Of a stretch of DNA of 64,000 nucleotides, positions 25,570 to 34,617 are shown in pieces; within the stretch, counting starts at the first letter, position 1; every line of letters starts with the position of its first letter. This stretch comes from Anaerorhabdus sp964386325 (lineage in GTDB: Bacteria > Bacillota_I > Bacilli_A > Erysipelotrichales > Erysipelotrichaceae), in NCBI GenBank assembly GCA_964386325.1, contig CAYLQY010000012.1:1-64000 (forward strand), written 5' to 3'. The position numbers were made by a program, and so were the translations under genes. The notes under the pieces were generated by a model. The model was not told the DNA's origin. It saw only the letters and a program-made list of their open reading frames with translations, and did not search any database.

Positions 25570-26402
25570 TACTTCATACCTGATAGAGTTATTCCTTTAA
25601 TGAATTGTTTTTGGAAGCATAAGAATACAACAGTTACAGGAACCATAATCAATGCAGATGCAGCCATTGTCGCAGCTAAATCCGCCATATGTTGTGTTGC
25701 AAAGTATGATAACGCTAAAGGCAGCGTCATTTTCTTTACTTCATTTAACATAATCAATGGATTTAAGTAATCATTCCAATAATTCAAGAATGTAAATATC
25801 GTAAGCGCACCTAATGCTGGTCGTATTAATGGGATAATTATTTTGAAGAATATTCGAATATCAGAAGCTCCTTCAATTTTTGCACTTTCAATAAGCGATG
25901 ATGGTATTTCATCACAGAACTGTTTGCACAAGAAAATTCCAAAAGCATTTATAAATGACGGAAAAATTAAAGCTCCCGCTGTATTATATAATCCCAAGAA
26001 ATTAATTAACATAAATGATGGAATCATTGTTGTTTGAGATGGTACCATCATTGTTGCAAGAATTAATGCAAACAGTGTTTTCTTGAATCGAAATTTGAAT
26101 TTTGAAAATACATAGCCGATTATTGAACTTGTAAATAAAATTACCACTGTATTTGTTATCGTAATGAAACAACTATTTTGTAACCATGTAAAAAATGGAG
26201 ATTTTGCTAGCACCTTAATATAACTATCCAACGTGAAATTTACTGGCAATAAGTTTGTAGGATTTACAAGAATTTCTTTCGTTGTTTTGAAGGAGTTTGA
26301 TAACATCCAAAAGTACGGCATAATAATGAAAATAGAAACTAGTACTAGAAGTATTAAAATACAAATTTTAAATACACTTATTTTCTTTTTTCCAGACTTC
26401 AT
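25569..26402 (-). CDS. Sugar ABC importer permease, MalG type (importer B)
   Basis: A 277-residue six-helix permease with the EAA loop SLIESAKIEGASDIRIFFKI near residue 165. It lies one base from the MalF-type gene. It pairs with 26404-27279 and needs an external ATPase, probably MsmK. Confidence 0.92.
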   Translation of the reverse strand: MKSGKKKISVFKICILILLVLVSIFIIMPYFWMLSNSFKTTKEILVNPTNLLPVNFTLDSYIKVLAKSPFFTWLQNSCFITITNTVVILFTSSIIGYVFSKFKFRFKKTLFALILATMMVPSQTTMIPSFMLINFLGLYNTAGALIFPSFINAFGIFLCKQFCDEIPSSLIESAKIEGASDIRIFFKIIIPLIRPALGALTIFTFLNYWNDYLNPLIMLNEVKKMTLPLALSYFATQHMADLAATMAASALIMVPVTVVFLCFQKQFIKGITLSGMK

Positions 26403-26403
26403 A

Positions 26404-27279
26404 TTAGTACTCCCAATCTACTTTCGTTGCTCGTTGTTGTACAAGTGTTACTATCATGATTATCACAAATAGAACCATTGCAATCGCAGATGCATATCCC
26501 ATGTCTTTCATTTCAAAAGCCACTTTATAAATATAACTAGTAAGAACTAGTCCTGAGTTTTGCGGACCATTTTTCAATACCATGATAGAGAATTGCGCAA
26601 ACATTTGGAAATGAGAAATCAATGTCATGATTGTTACAAAAACAAATGTTCTACCTAATAGTGGAAGAGTAATGTTTTTAAATCGCTTCCATTCTCCAGC
26701 ACCATCAATTTTTGAAGCTTCGTAAAACTCTTCTGGTATTCCATCCATTCCTGCAGTAAATAAAATTATGTTATATCCAATATCTGCCCATAGTGTGAAC
26801 AAAATCATCGACCACATAAGTACATTGGGATCACCTAACCAATTGATTGAATTAATTCCCAAACCATTTAATATCATATTAGCAAGACCAGAACTTGTTG
26901 GAAAAATACTCTTCCCCCAAACAACTGCAGCTGCCGATAATGGCGCAACACATGGCAAGAAGAAAATTACTCGAAATAGACTTCTTGTTTTATTTGATTT
27001 CATCATACTTATAAACTTGGCTAGAGCTAATGATATTAAGATATTTAAAATCACTGTCACAAAAACGAAAAACAAGGTATTCGTCAATGCTTTCATAAAT
27101 ACTTTATCCGATAATAAACGCGTAAAATTATCAAGTCCAACAAATGGATTAACATCATTCAATGGATTATATTCAAAAAGCGATATTCCAAATCCACCTA
27201 TTATCGGAAGGATTACAAATATAGCTAAATGAATAAATGCTGGCACTAACACAAACAACACAAATTTTTTATTCTTCAT
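26404..27279 (-). CDS. Sugar ABC importer permease, MalF type (importer B)
   Basis: A 291-residue six-helix permease with the EAA loop EFYEASKIDGAGEWKRFKNI near residue 180. The operon order (binding protein, MalF, MalG, hydrolase) is the usual one for MSM-type importers. Confidence 0.92.
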   Translation of the reverse strand: MKNKKFVLFVLVPAFIHLAIFVILPIIGGFGISLFEYNPLNDVNPFVGLDNFTRLLSDKVFMKALTNTLFFVFVTVILNILISLALAKFISMMKSNKTRSLFRVIFFLPCVAPLSAAAVVWGKSIFPTSSGLANMILNGLGINSINWLGDPNVLMWSMILFTLWADIGYNIILFTAGMDGIPEEFYEASKIDGAGEWKRFKNITLPLLGRTFVFVTIMTLISHFQMFAQFSIMVLKNGPQNSGLVLTSYIYKVAFEMKDMGYASAIAMVLFVIIMIVTLVQQRATKVDWEY

Positions 27280-27301
27280 TTTTTCCTCCCTCTTTATTCA
27301 A

Positions 27302-27323
27302 AGGGATAGAATAATCTATCCCT
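27302..27323 (-). terminator. Hairpin between binding protein and permease genes (importer B)
   Basis: AGGGATAGA, a 4-nt loop and TCTATCCCT form a perfect 9-bp stem. The following minus-strand sequence is only mildly T-rich, so it may act as a message-end stabiliser or weak terminator. Confidence 0.65.
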
Positions 27324-27324
27324 A

Positions 27325-28614
27325 CTACTTAAATAATTTCTCGTTTAATTCTGTTTCTAAATCAGTTAATGCTGTTTTTACATCTGTGTATTGCCCTTGA
27401 TTATATTCAACAAACTTATTATTAATTGTTTCTTTGAAGATATCAGTATTAAAATGTCCAATAAATTGCGCATTATCTAAAATACCTACTAATACTTCTG
27501 CATAAGGCATCTCAACTATCAATTCTGGATTTGTCGCAACTGTTTTCTTTGCAGGAATTTGTGTACATGCAATGTTTAGTTTTAACAATTGTTCATCTTG
27601 GAATAAGAATTCTAAGAATTTAAAAGCACCATCTTTTACTTGACTGTTTTCATTAACTGCCATAGACCAACCTGTTTCAGCAGCAAATGCTTTTTGATCA
27701 CCATAGAATGGTAATGCTACATAATCAAAGTCTTCACCTAATACAAGACCAAAACTTTCTTCACCTTCTGAAATTGTCCAAGGACCTCTTGGTACAAACA
27801 ATGCTTTACCAGCATATAGTTGTTGATACCCTTCTAATTCTCCACCACCAACTAAACCTTCTAAATCTGTAACCTTTGAATCTTGAACCATCGATACTAA
27901 TTCTGCAAATGCTTCTTCCGCAATTGGATTCGATAATGTAATTTTTCCATCTTCAGTTAAATAGTTACCACCTTTAGATAAAATCATTGATGTAAAGATA
28001 TACGGAACACTGTCCCAATTCACAAAGTCAAATCCTTTAATTTGGAAAATGTCATTTTCAACTTTTGAAGCACTTGCTGCTGTTGTAACTAATTCATCCC
28101 ATGTTGTTGGAACTTTTGCACCTTGTGCTTCTAGTAATGTATTATTTACTAACATTCCACCAACTTCAATATTAAATTCCAATGGTAACCCATATAAATT
28201 ACCATCATACATTAATGCTCCAACGGTAGGCTCATACACTTCATCCTCAATCGTTTTAGCTAACTCATCCGGGATTTTTGCTAGTGCACCTGTAGGTGCA
28301 AAGTCAACAGCCCAACCTCCCCAAAGTTCATAAATATCTGCACCACCTGTTTTTGAAATCAATGATGTTTGTACTTTTGATTCAAATGCATCATATGGAA
28401 AGAATTCAAAGTTAATTTTATATTCTGGATTGAGTGTTTCAAATTCTGCTGCTGCAGCTTTATAAGCATTATTCCAAGGTTCATTTTGATGACCCCAGAA
28501 AGTAATTACTGTTTTGCCAGAATCACTATTTCCACTTCCTCCTCCATTTGAGCTACAACCGAATAGACTTAATGATAGAATTGCTGCTAATAGAATTTTT
28601 GCTAGTTTTTTCAT
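27325..28614 (-). CDS. Sugar ABC importer solute-binding lipoprotein (importer B)
   Basis: A 429-residue MalE-type binding protein. Seen: a lipoprotein signal (MKKLAKILLAAILSLSLFGC, Cys20), a Ser/Gly/Asn linker and a standard two-lobe fold with Trp-rich binding-site stretches (ELWGGWAVDF). It follows melA by 14 nt. The GH4 gene makes an alpha-galactoside or alpha-glucoside the likely cargo. Confidence 0.93.
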   Translation of the reverse strand: MKKLAKILLAAILSLSLFGCSSNGGGSGNSDSGKTVITFWGHQNEPWNNAYKAAAAEFETLNPEYKINFEFFPYDAFESKVQTSLISKTGGADIYELWGGWAVDFAPTGALAKIPDELAKTIEDEVYEPTVGALMYDGNLYGLPLEFNIEVGGMLVNNTLLEAQGAKVPTTWDELVTTAASASKVENDIFQIKGFDFVNWDSVPYIFTSMILSKGGNYLTEDGKITLSNPIAEEAFAELVSMVQDSKVTDLEGLVGGGELEGYQQLYAGKALFVPRGPWTISEGEESFGLVLGEDFDYVALPFYGDQKAFAAETGWSMAVNENSQVKDGAFKFLEFLFQDEQLLKLNIACTQIPAKKTVATNPELIVEMPYAEVLVGILDNAQFIGHFNTDIFKETINNKFVEYNQGQYTDVKTALTDLETELNEKLFK

Positions 28615-28628
28615 TCCCCGTTTCTCCT

Positions 28629-29975
28629 TTATTTGTTTGTAATATCTATTTTTAGTGACTTGAAATAATCGAGATAATCTGCATTTTTATCTAACATTTC
28701 TTGAACCATGGTTTGAATTTCATCCATTGAACAAACACTCGCTGTTAGTGGATCCATTAAAATTGCATAAAACACTTTATTTGGATCTCCTTCAATAGCT
28801 GCATGTACTGCTAACTCTTCCAAGTTTGCTGAATGCCCTACTAACGCTTCAAGATGCGCAGGTAGTGTAAGTGAACCTTTTACTTTAATACCTTCTTTTG
28901 TCGCAACTACTGGTACTTCTACACAAGCACCTTCTTTAATATTTGTTATATATCCTTTGTTTCTTAGATTACCATTAAATTCATATGGAGTACCATCTCC
29001 AAAAATTGCATTGAAGATATGAGATGCATATTCTTCACCTCGATTTAAATCAATTTCACCAGAATTCACCCATTCAAGATATTCTTTTTCCCATGAATTT
29101 TCTCTTTCCAAATATTCATCAAGAATATAAGCATGTGCTCCTGGATTCCAACCAGTACCATTAGTACAGTATTTTTCAATTAAATCTTTTCTTTTTCTAA
29201 ACCATGGATTGTATTCCGAATTGTGTCCACTTGATTCAGTTGGAAAGAATCCTAAGTGCTTGAACATTTCCACACGCACTTGTTCTTCCATATAAATTTC
29301 ATCTTTTTCAATTGTTTTTCTTAATTGCGGATATAAATCGTTTCCATCCTTATCCTCATATTTTAAGTAGAACGCTTGATGATTGATTCCACAGCATGTG
29401 TAATTTATTTCATCTATACCTTTCCCTAGCCATTCCGCAATCATTTGTGCTGTACCTTGTACACTATGACATAATCCCGTCACATTCAATTTTGTTTGGG
29501 ATTGTAGATAGCTCACTAACATCGCCATTGGATTTGTATAGTTGAGAATAATTGCATTGGGACAAACTTCTTCACAATCACGAATAATACTTAACATTAC
29601 TGGCGCTGTTCTCAAAAACCTAAAGATTCCACTAGGACCCCTAGTATCGCCGACGCAGATATCAACTCCATATTTCGCAGGTATTTCAATATCATGTCGC
29701 CATACTTCAACTCCACCTTGCAAAATTGTGATTAATACACCATCTGCATTTTCCAAGGCTTCTCTTCGATTAAGTGTCGCATGGATGGATGCTGGATATT
29801 TACCATACTCTACTATTCGAGTAATACCATCTTTCGCATACTTCAATCTTTTTTCATCAATGTCCATCAACCAAATTTCACAGTCTTTAAAATCTTCAAA
29901 TGTAAGTAAATCTCGAATTAAATCACGTGTGAAATCTAGTGAACCGGCACCAATAAACGCAAACTTCTTTTTCAT
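28629..29975 (-). CDS. melA: GH4 alpha-galactosidase/alpha-glucosidase, MelA-like
   Basis: A 448-residue NAD- and Mn-dependent glycosidase. Seen: the Rossmann start FAFIGAGSLDFTRDL, the cofactor-linked DTRGPSGIFR, NYTNPMAM, the metal Cys in GLCHSVQGTAQ and the metal His in GINHQAFYL. The motif set matches MelA alpha-galactosidase more than 6-phospho-glycosidases, which fits ABC import without phosphorylation. ATG 29975 is preferred because AGGAGG lies 5-6 nt before it, whereas an in-frame start 16 codons upstream would overlap the operator at 29995-30010. It heads the importer B operon. Confidence 0.88.
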   Translation of the reverse strand: MKKKFAFIGAGSLDFTRDLIRDLLTFEDFKDCEIWLMDIDEKRLKYAKDGITRIVEYGKYPASIHATLNRREALENADGVLITILQGGVEVWRHDIEIPAKYGVDICVGDTRGPSGIFRFLRTAPVMLSIIRDCEEVCPNAIILNYTNPMAMLVSYLQSQTKLNVTGLCHSVQGTAQMIAEWLGKGIDEINYTCCGINHQAFYLKYEDKDGNDLYPQLRKTIEKDEIYMEEQVRVEMFKHLGFFPTESSGHNSEYNPWFRKRKDLIEKYCTNGTGWNPGAHAYILDEYLERENSWEKEYLEWVNSGEIDLNRGEEYASHIFNAIFGDGTPYEFNGNLRNKGYITNIKEGACVEVPVVATKEGIKVKGSLTLPAHLEALVGHSANLEELAVHAAIEGDPNKVFYAILMDPLTASVCSMDEIQTMVQEMLDKNADYLDYFKSLKIDITNK

Positions 29976-29987
29976 GTTTTCCTCCTT

Positions 29988-30064
29988 GTTAACTAAACAA
30001 ATATTTGTTTTTTTACTGTACAATCCTAGATTAATCGAATATAATACGAATGTAAACGCTTTCC
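29988..30064 (-). promoter_or_regulatory. melA promoter with cre-like box and 5'-leader operator
   Basis: Minus strand: -35 TTTACA (30051-30056), 17-nt spacer, -10 TAATCT (30028-30033). TGTAAACGCTTTCC (30051-30064, plus strand) covers the -35 and fits the cre consensus except at its last base. In the leader lie a perfect 16-nt palindrome AAACAAATATTTGTTT (29995-30010) and, overlapping it, GTTAACTAAACA (29988-29999), which recurs in front of the divergent LacI gene. Confidence 0.65.
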
Positions 30065-30071
30065 TTTAAAT

Positions 30072-30116
30072 TTTACTGTTTTTCATCAAATTTCTACTAT
30101 TTATGTTAACTAAACA
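30072..30116 (+). promoter_or_regulatory. Promoter of second LacI gene with GTTAACTAAACA box
   Basis: TTTACT (30072-30077), 17-nt spacer, TACTAT (30095-30100). GTTAACTAAACA (30105-30116) lies at the start point, an exact 12-nt copy of the box at 29988-29999, suggesting autorepression through the same protein. Confidence 0.65.
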
Positions 30117-30127
30117 GAGAGGTGCTT

Positions 30128-31135
30128 ATGTCTACTATTCGCGATGTATCAAACCTAAGTGGTGTATCAATCGCCACAATATCCAGATATCTTCGAAATG
30201 ATGCTACTCTAAAAATTAAGCAAGACACAAAAGAGAAAATCGATTCTGCTATCGAACAACTGAATTACGTTCACAAAACAAAAATAGTTGTTGGTCAGAA
30301 ATTACGAATTGGGGTTGTTTTAGCTTATACTTCTCAGAAGTATAGTGACCCTTTCTTTTCAACAATACTCACTGGTATTGAAGATGAGTGTGAAAAGTTC
30401 AATGCTTCTGTTATCGCGGTTTGCCAATGCATCGATTTGGAGAAACCTGAATTGTTAGCTCAATTCTGTAGTCAAAATTTCGATGGAATCATTATTATGG
30501 AAAACATCAATAAATCTACACTCACTATTATCGAAAAATACACGAAGAATATTGTTTTTGTGGACCAATACAATCCAAACTATAACAATGTAGGTATCGA
30601 TCATTTTAGTGCGTGCAAAAAAGTAATGAATTGTTTCATTGAAAACGGATATAAGCGTATTGCCTATATCGGTGGTGCTGTACAAAACGTTAACTTCGAT
30701 GAATCTTATCGAACCATCGCTTATAGGGAATCACTTCGTCGCGCACATATTGATTATGATGATTCTATTTATATTAACTGCAATTGGGATATTGATTTAT
30801 GTGCAAAACTCACCAAAGAACTATTGCTCACTAAAAACAGACCTGACGCAATATTTGCTGGTAGTGACACAATCGCATCCGTTATTCTCGGCGTACTTCA
30901 TGAACTCAAACTAAAATGTCCTGAGGATATCGGGCTTATTGGATTTAATGGCTTAGCAATTAGTTCTCACTATGCACCTGCTCTAACAACATTAACTGTA
31001 CCTATGTATGAAATTGGGCAAATAGCATTGCGACGACTATATCAATTAATTACAAAAAATGATACATCTACAATAAGTATCAACGTACCAACTGAAATTA
31101 CATTAAGAAATTCTATAAAATTAAAAGGAGATTAG
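30128..31135 (+). CDS. LacI-family regulator of the melA/importer B locus
   Basis: A 335-residue LacI-family repressor. Seen: the helix-turn-helix TIRDVSNLSGVSIATISRYL, then a sugar-binding domain ending with the usual effector-domain signature PEDIGLIGFNGLAISSHYAP. It is divergent from melA, shares the intergenic region with the repeated GTTAACTAAACA boxes, and is followed 2 nt later by a sugar kinase, so its ligand is probably the imported sugar or the kinase product. Start 30128 has GAGAGG upstream; an in-frame GTG six bases earlier is less likely. Confidence 0.88.
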   Translation: MSTIRDVSNLSGVSIATISRYLRNDATLKIKQDTKEKIDSAIEQLNYVHKTKIVVGQKLRIGVVLAYTSQKYSDPFFSTILTGIEDECEKFNASVIAVCQCIDLEKPELLAQFCSQNFDGIIIMENINKSTLTIIEKYTKNIVFVDQYNPNYNNVGIDHFSACKKVMNCFIENGYKRIAYIGGAVQNVNFDESYRTIAYRESLRRAHIDYDDSIYINCNWDIDLCAKLTKELLLTKNRPDAIFAGSDTIASVILGVLHELKLKCPEDIGLIGFNGLAISSHYAPALTTLTVPMYEIGQIALRRLYQLITKNDTSTISINVPTEITLRNSIKLKGD

Positions 31136-31137
31136 AA

Positions 31138-32109
31138 ATGATATATACTATTGGAATTGATGGCGGAGGAACTAAAACAAAATTCCTGCTCTGTAATGAG
31201 AAAGGAATTATCCTTGCAGAAAACACTCAACCAACATCACACTACTTCCAATGCGGATTAGAAGGCGTCACAAGAATTATAGAGACTGGAATTAATAACC
31301 TATTAAACAAAACTAAACTTACCCCATTAGATATTACTAGTTGTTTTGCCGCAATCCCTGGTTATGGCGATATTGAGGATGATAACGAAAAAATAAAACA
31401 AGCAGTATCTAATGGTATGTTAGGTATTCATTTTTCAATTGGAAATGACACAGACAATGGTCTGGCTGGATCTCTTGCTGGCCAACCAGGTATAAATATA
31501 ATCGCTGGGACTGGTTCAATTGGTTTGGGATTAAATAAACATGGTGAAACACTACGATGTGGAGGATGGCATCATATCTTTGGTGGAGATGAAGGGAGTG
31601 CTTATTGGTTAGCATGTAAACTCATTCTTGAATTCACCCGTCAAAGTGATGGTAGAGATGACAAAACACCTCTTTACTTTCATTTAAAGAAAGCATTAAA
31701 TCTTAATAATGATTCTGACATTCTCGTTAGAACAATCACTGAATGGGAATTCGATAGAACAAAAATCGCTGAGTTAGCATCACATCTTTATGAACTTGCA
31801 AATCAAAATGATATTTATGCAATTCAATTTTATAAAGATGCTGCAAAAGAACTTTACGATATCATAAACACCATCAGAATTAATCTCAATATGGAAAACG
31901 AAGAGGAGATATCTGTCTCATATAGTGGTGGAGTCTTTAAAAGTGGCGACTATATCCTTGAGCCACTAAAAGAATTATTCCAAGGAACTAACGTGAAGAT
32001 TGTTACGCCTATCCTTCCTCCTGATGCAGGTAGTTTACTTTTAGCACTTAAAATGAACAACATACCTATAACGAATGAAATTATTCAAAACCTGAAAAAT
32101 AACTATTAA
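31138..32109 (+). CDS. BadF/BadG-type N-acetylglucosamine kinase-like ATPase
   Basis: A 323-residue ASKHA-fold kinase. Seen: the phosphate-1 loop GIDGGGTKTKFLL, the adenosine-side motif IIAGTGSIGLG and GGDEGSAYWLACK, as in GlcNAc kinase (NagK/MurK) of the BadF family. GGAG lies before ATG and it is co-transcribed with the LacI gene. A cytosolic GlcNAc or GlcN kinase beside GH4 suggests an amino-sugar-containing glycoside as the substrate of this locus, but the acceptor is inferred. Confidence 0.85.
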   Translation: MIYTIGIDGGGTKTKFLLCNEKGIILAENTQPTSHYFQCGLEGVTRIIETGINNLLNKTKLTPLDITSCFAAIPGYGDIEDDNEKIKQAVSNGMLGIHFSIGNDTDNGLAGSLAGQPGINIIAGTGSIGLGLNKHGETLRCGGWHHIFGGDEGSAYWLACKLILEFTRQSDGRDDKTPLYFHLKKALNLNNDSDILVRTITEWEFDRTKIAELASHLYELANQNDIYAIQFYKDAAKELYDIINTIRINLNMENEEEISVSYSGGVFKSGDYILEPLKELFQGTNVKIVTPILPPDAGSLLLALKMNNIPITNEIIQNLKNNY

Positions 32110-32138
32110 AAAATCCAGTAGCTTACTGGATTTTTATC
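32109..32138. terminator. Bidirectional terminator, kinase gene and malQ copy 2
   Basis: AAATCCAGTA, loop GCT, TACTGGATTT (10 bp), flanked by A- and T-runs so that it serves both converging genes. Confidence 0.85.
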
Positions 32139-33567
32139 TGTTTGATTTACTTATCATTCTTTGAAATTTATGAATTCGTTTCTTAAATTCTCTGTAGTCA
32201 TTTAGTCGCCATTGCCAATTTGGATCGCCAACTGTCCCTGGCGTATTAAAACGACAATCTATTTTTTTATTCAAGATATCAACCATCGATAATATCGCAA
32301 TATCCGCATTAGACTCCAATGCATATTGTATAAAACTATCCGCAATTATCGCTTGTTTCAAATCATGTCTTCTAAAATATTTACGACTTAATAATTTTTC
32401 TTCTTTAGATAAACTATGATACCAAGAACGTATTGGTTCATTATCATGTGTTCCTGTATAAATAATTAAATTATTTCTATCTTTTTTCATTTTAGGCAAG
32501 TCCCATGAGTATTGTATAATACGCATTCCTTTTAAGTTGAATGCATCTCTTAATCCATATACCTCTTCACGCAATTCACCTAAATCTTCCGCAACAATTT
32601 TGATATCAGGATAAGTTTTATAAATTGTCTCAAACACCTTATATCCTGGAGCTTCTAACCATTCACCTTCCCGCGCTGTAGGACATTCCCCATTGATTTG
32701 CCAATAGGTATCAAACGCTCTAAAATGATCAATACGCACTACATCAAATAACTTCGAAGAGTAATTTAATCGATCTAGCCAAAATGCAAAGCCATCTTTT
32801 TCTAACTTATCCCAGTTATAAATTGGATTACCCCATCGCTGACCATCTTCACTAAAATAATCAGGCGGCACTCCCGCCACAACAGTCGGCATTCCATTCT
32901 CATCCAACAAGAAATTCTCTTGGTGTAGCCATACATCATCACTATCTAATCCAACATAGAATGGCATATCACCCATAATTTCTATACCTAGTTGATTAAC
33001 ATAACTTCTTAATTCATTCCATTGTTTAAGCAAGATAAATTGGATAAAGATTTCATAATCCAATAACGCTTCATCAAACTTAACAGTACCTTCTTTGAAA
33101 TAATTTTTATACTCACTCGACCAATCATTCCAACACTTCATGCCATTCAACTTTTTAAAAGTAATGAATATCGCATAATTACGTACCCATTCTAACTTTG
33201 AGAAATCTATAAATTCTTGACTACGTTCAAACTTTTCAAATGCTTGTTTCAAATATTTTGTTTTAAATTCACGTACATTATCATAATCTACTGCATCTGA
33301 TTCTTTTTGAAACACTTCTACTTCTTCTAATAAACCATCTTTCACTAGAGAGTCTAAGCTAATATACAACTCATCCATTGCTTTTGATGAATATGGTTGA
33401 TATGGTGAATTACCATATCCAAGCGCATTTAAAGGCAGGATTTGCCAAATCTTAAATCCACTTTTCTTGATGAGTCTCACAAACTCATACGCGTTTTCCC
33501 CAAAATCTCCAATACCATGATTAGAGGGTAATGACGATACTGGCATTAATATTCCTGATTTTCTCAT
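32134..33567 (-). CDS. malQ: 4-alpha-glucanotransferase (amylomaltase), copy 2
   Basis: A 477-residue GH77 enzyme. Seen: SSLPSNHGIGDFG, WQILPLNALGYGNSPYQPYS, VRIDHFRAFDTYW, IVAEDLGEL and YTGTHDNEPIRSW: all catalytic residues kept. It is clearly a paralogue of 11803-13239, nearly equal in length and alignable throughout, but with many substitutions, so an old duplication or separate acquisition rather than a recent copy. It stands alone here, read towards the kinase. Confidence 0.94.
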   Translation of the reverse strand: MRKSGILMPVSSLPSNHGIGDFGENAYEFVRLIKKSGFKIWQILPLNALGYGNSPYQPYSSKAMDELYISLDSLVKDGLLEEVEVFQKESDAVDYDNVREFKTKYLKQAFEKFERSQEFIDFSKLEWVRNYAIFITFKKLNGMKCWNDWSSEYKNYFKEGTVKFDEALLDYEIFIQFILLKQWNELRSYVNQLGIEIMGDMPFYVGLDSDDVWLHQENFLLDENGMPTVVAGVPPDYFSEDGQRWGNPIYNWDKLEKDGFAFWLDRLNYSSKLFDVVRIDHFRAFDTYWQINGECPTAREGEWLEAPGYKVFETIYKTYPDIKIVAEDLGELREEVYGLRDAFNLKGMRIIQYSWDLPKMKKDRNNLIIYTGTHDNEPIRSWYHSLSKEEKLLSRKYFRRHDLKQAIIADSFIQYALESNADIAILSMVDILNKKIDCRFNTPGTVGDPNWQWRLNDYREFKKRIHKFQRMISKSNR

Positions 33568-33586
33568 TATTTACCTCAATGAAAAC

Positions 33587-34348
33587 TTATTCTATATTTC
33601 CATCACTTATATTTTCTATTTTATAATATTTTTTGTATTCTTCACAGCTAAAAAGAATAACGAAGTCAAACTGATTGATTAAATCAGTAAAATCAGTAAA
33701 AAATTTTTTAATATCCATTATTTGGAACGTAACAAATAATGGAATTACATTAGTTATTATCATTACAATTAAGTCTATTGCAAATCCCATAGGCAAGATA
33801 CTAAAAACTGCGTTTATGCTAGGTTTTATCCACAAAATATAAATTGATAATAATACAATAACAATAACCACCCTAAAAATTTCGGAATACTTATCACGTC
33901 TTTCTATCAACTTAGTATTTAGTCTAGCGTATGCCTCTCTATATTTATATAATTCTATTTTACTTAGTTTCCCATTATTGCAAAAGTATATTATAAAATT
34001 GTTTTCTACATTTTTCTTTATTATAGTTGTTTTTTCAACCTCTCTCAGCAGATAATTACTTAATCCATCTACAAGAGCTTTCAACACATAATAATATGAA
34101 ATCGCCCAAACAATCATCAATACAAATTTTATTAGTAAATCAAAATCAAAATTTATAAGTATGACAAAAATTAATTCTAATAAAAATGCAGTCATAAGAG
34201 CCACAATCATGGCTCCTGCCGAAAGCAAAGTTATTTTTTTCGCATTAATTTCATTTCTAAAACAACTTTCGTAGTTGTTTTTAATAAGGTTTAAACTTTT
34301 TTTATCATTCTCTGCATATTTCAAAAAATTATACTCGAAAAATTGCAT
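33587..34348 (-). CDS. Unknown four-helix membrane protein
   Basis: A 253-residue protein I do not recognise. Predicted membrane helices lie near residues 40-62, 68-92, 156-178 and 184-212, arranged as two pairs separated by a charged cytosolic segment (about 95-155, rich in Lys/Glu/Tyr). There is no signal peptide. It is very AT-rich and divergent from the Nudix/helicase pair, across a 323-nt spacer; it lies 19 nt upstream of malQ copy 2 but is unrelated to sugar use. It could be a membrane effector of an accessory module; that is speculation. GGGAG precedes ATG. Confidence 0.7.
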   Translation of the reverse strand: MQFFEYNFLKYAENDKKSLNLIKNNYESCFRNEINAKKITLLSAGAMIVALMTAFLLELIFVILINFDFDLLIKFVLMIVWAISYYYVLKALVDGLSNYLLREVEKTTIIKKNVENNFIIYFCNNGKLSKIELYKYREAYARLNTKLIERRDKYSEIFRVVIVIVLLSIYILWIKPSINAVFSILPMGFAIDLIVMIITNVIPLFVTFQIMDIKKFFTDFTDLINQFDFVILFSCEEYKKYYKIENISDGNIE

Positions 34349-34379
34349 ATCTTCTCCCTCACATATTTTCTTATATGTT

Positions 34380-34408
34380 TTATTATTTTGCTATAATCAC
34401 TTTAGCAA
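34380..34408 (-). promoter_or_regulatory. Promoter of the membrane protein gene
   Basis: Minus strand TTGCTA (34403-34408), 17-nt spacer, TAATAA (34380-34385). TTGCTA recurs inverted as TAGCAA within the spacer, a possible operator. Confidence 0.5.
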
Positions 34409-34617
34409 CCTAACTTTCCCTTAATTAAGAACATATCTTTATTTGCTGATAAATCATATTGAGATTATCCATAAAAATAAACTTTATTTTGTCACATATG
34501 TTTTTAGTTTAACACACCGCACTATATAAACTATTATACCCATAAAACACAAATTTATTAAATGTTTTAAAATTCATATTCTATCGTATTGTCTCAAAAT
34601 TAGATTAATAGTTTTTA

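Noticed and set aside
26768..27232. 154-codon open frame on the plus strand
   Set aside because: It lies antisense to the MalF-type permease (26404-27279), has no Shine-Dalgarno, and its translation resembles no protein; a shadow of the permease coding.
29995..30010. The 16-nt palindrome AAACAAATATTTGTTT as a terminator
   Set aside because: It is in the 5' leader of melA, the stem is A/T-only and would be weak as RNA; an operator reading fits better.
29976..30023. Longer MelA starting at 30023
   Set aside because: The extension would cross the palindrome at 29995-30010 and lacks a Shine-Dalgarno; GH4 proteins start directly with the Rossmann motif seen from 29975.
29988..30116. The repeated GTTAACTAAACA as attachment-site duplication
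   Set aside because: No integrase, no element boundaries and the spacing fits two operators around divergent promoters.
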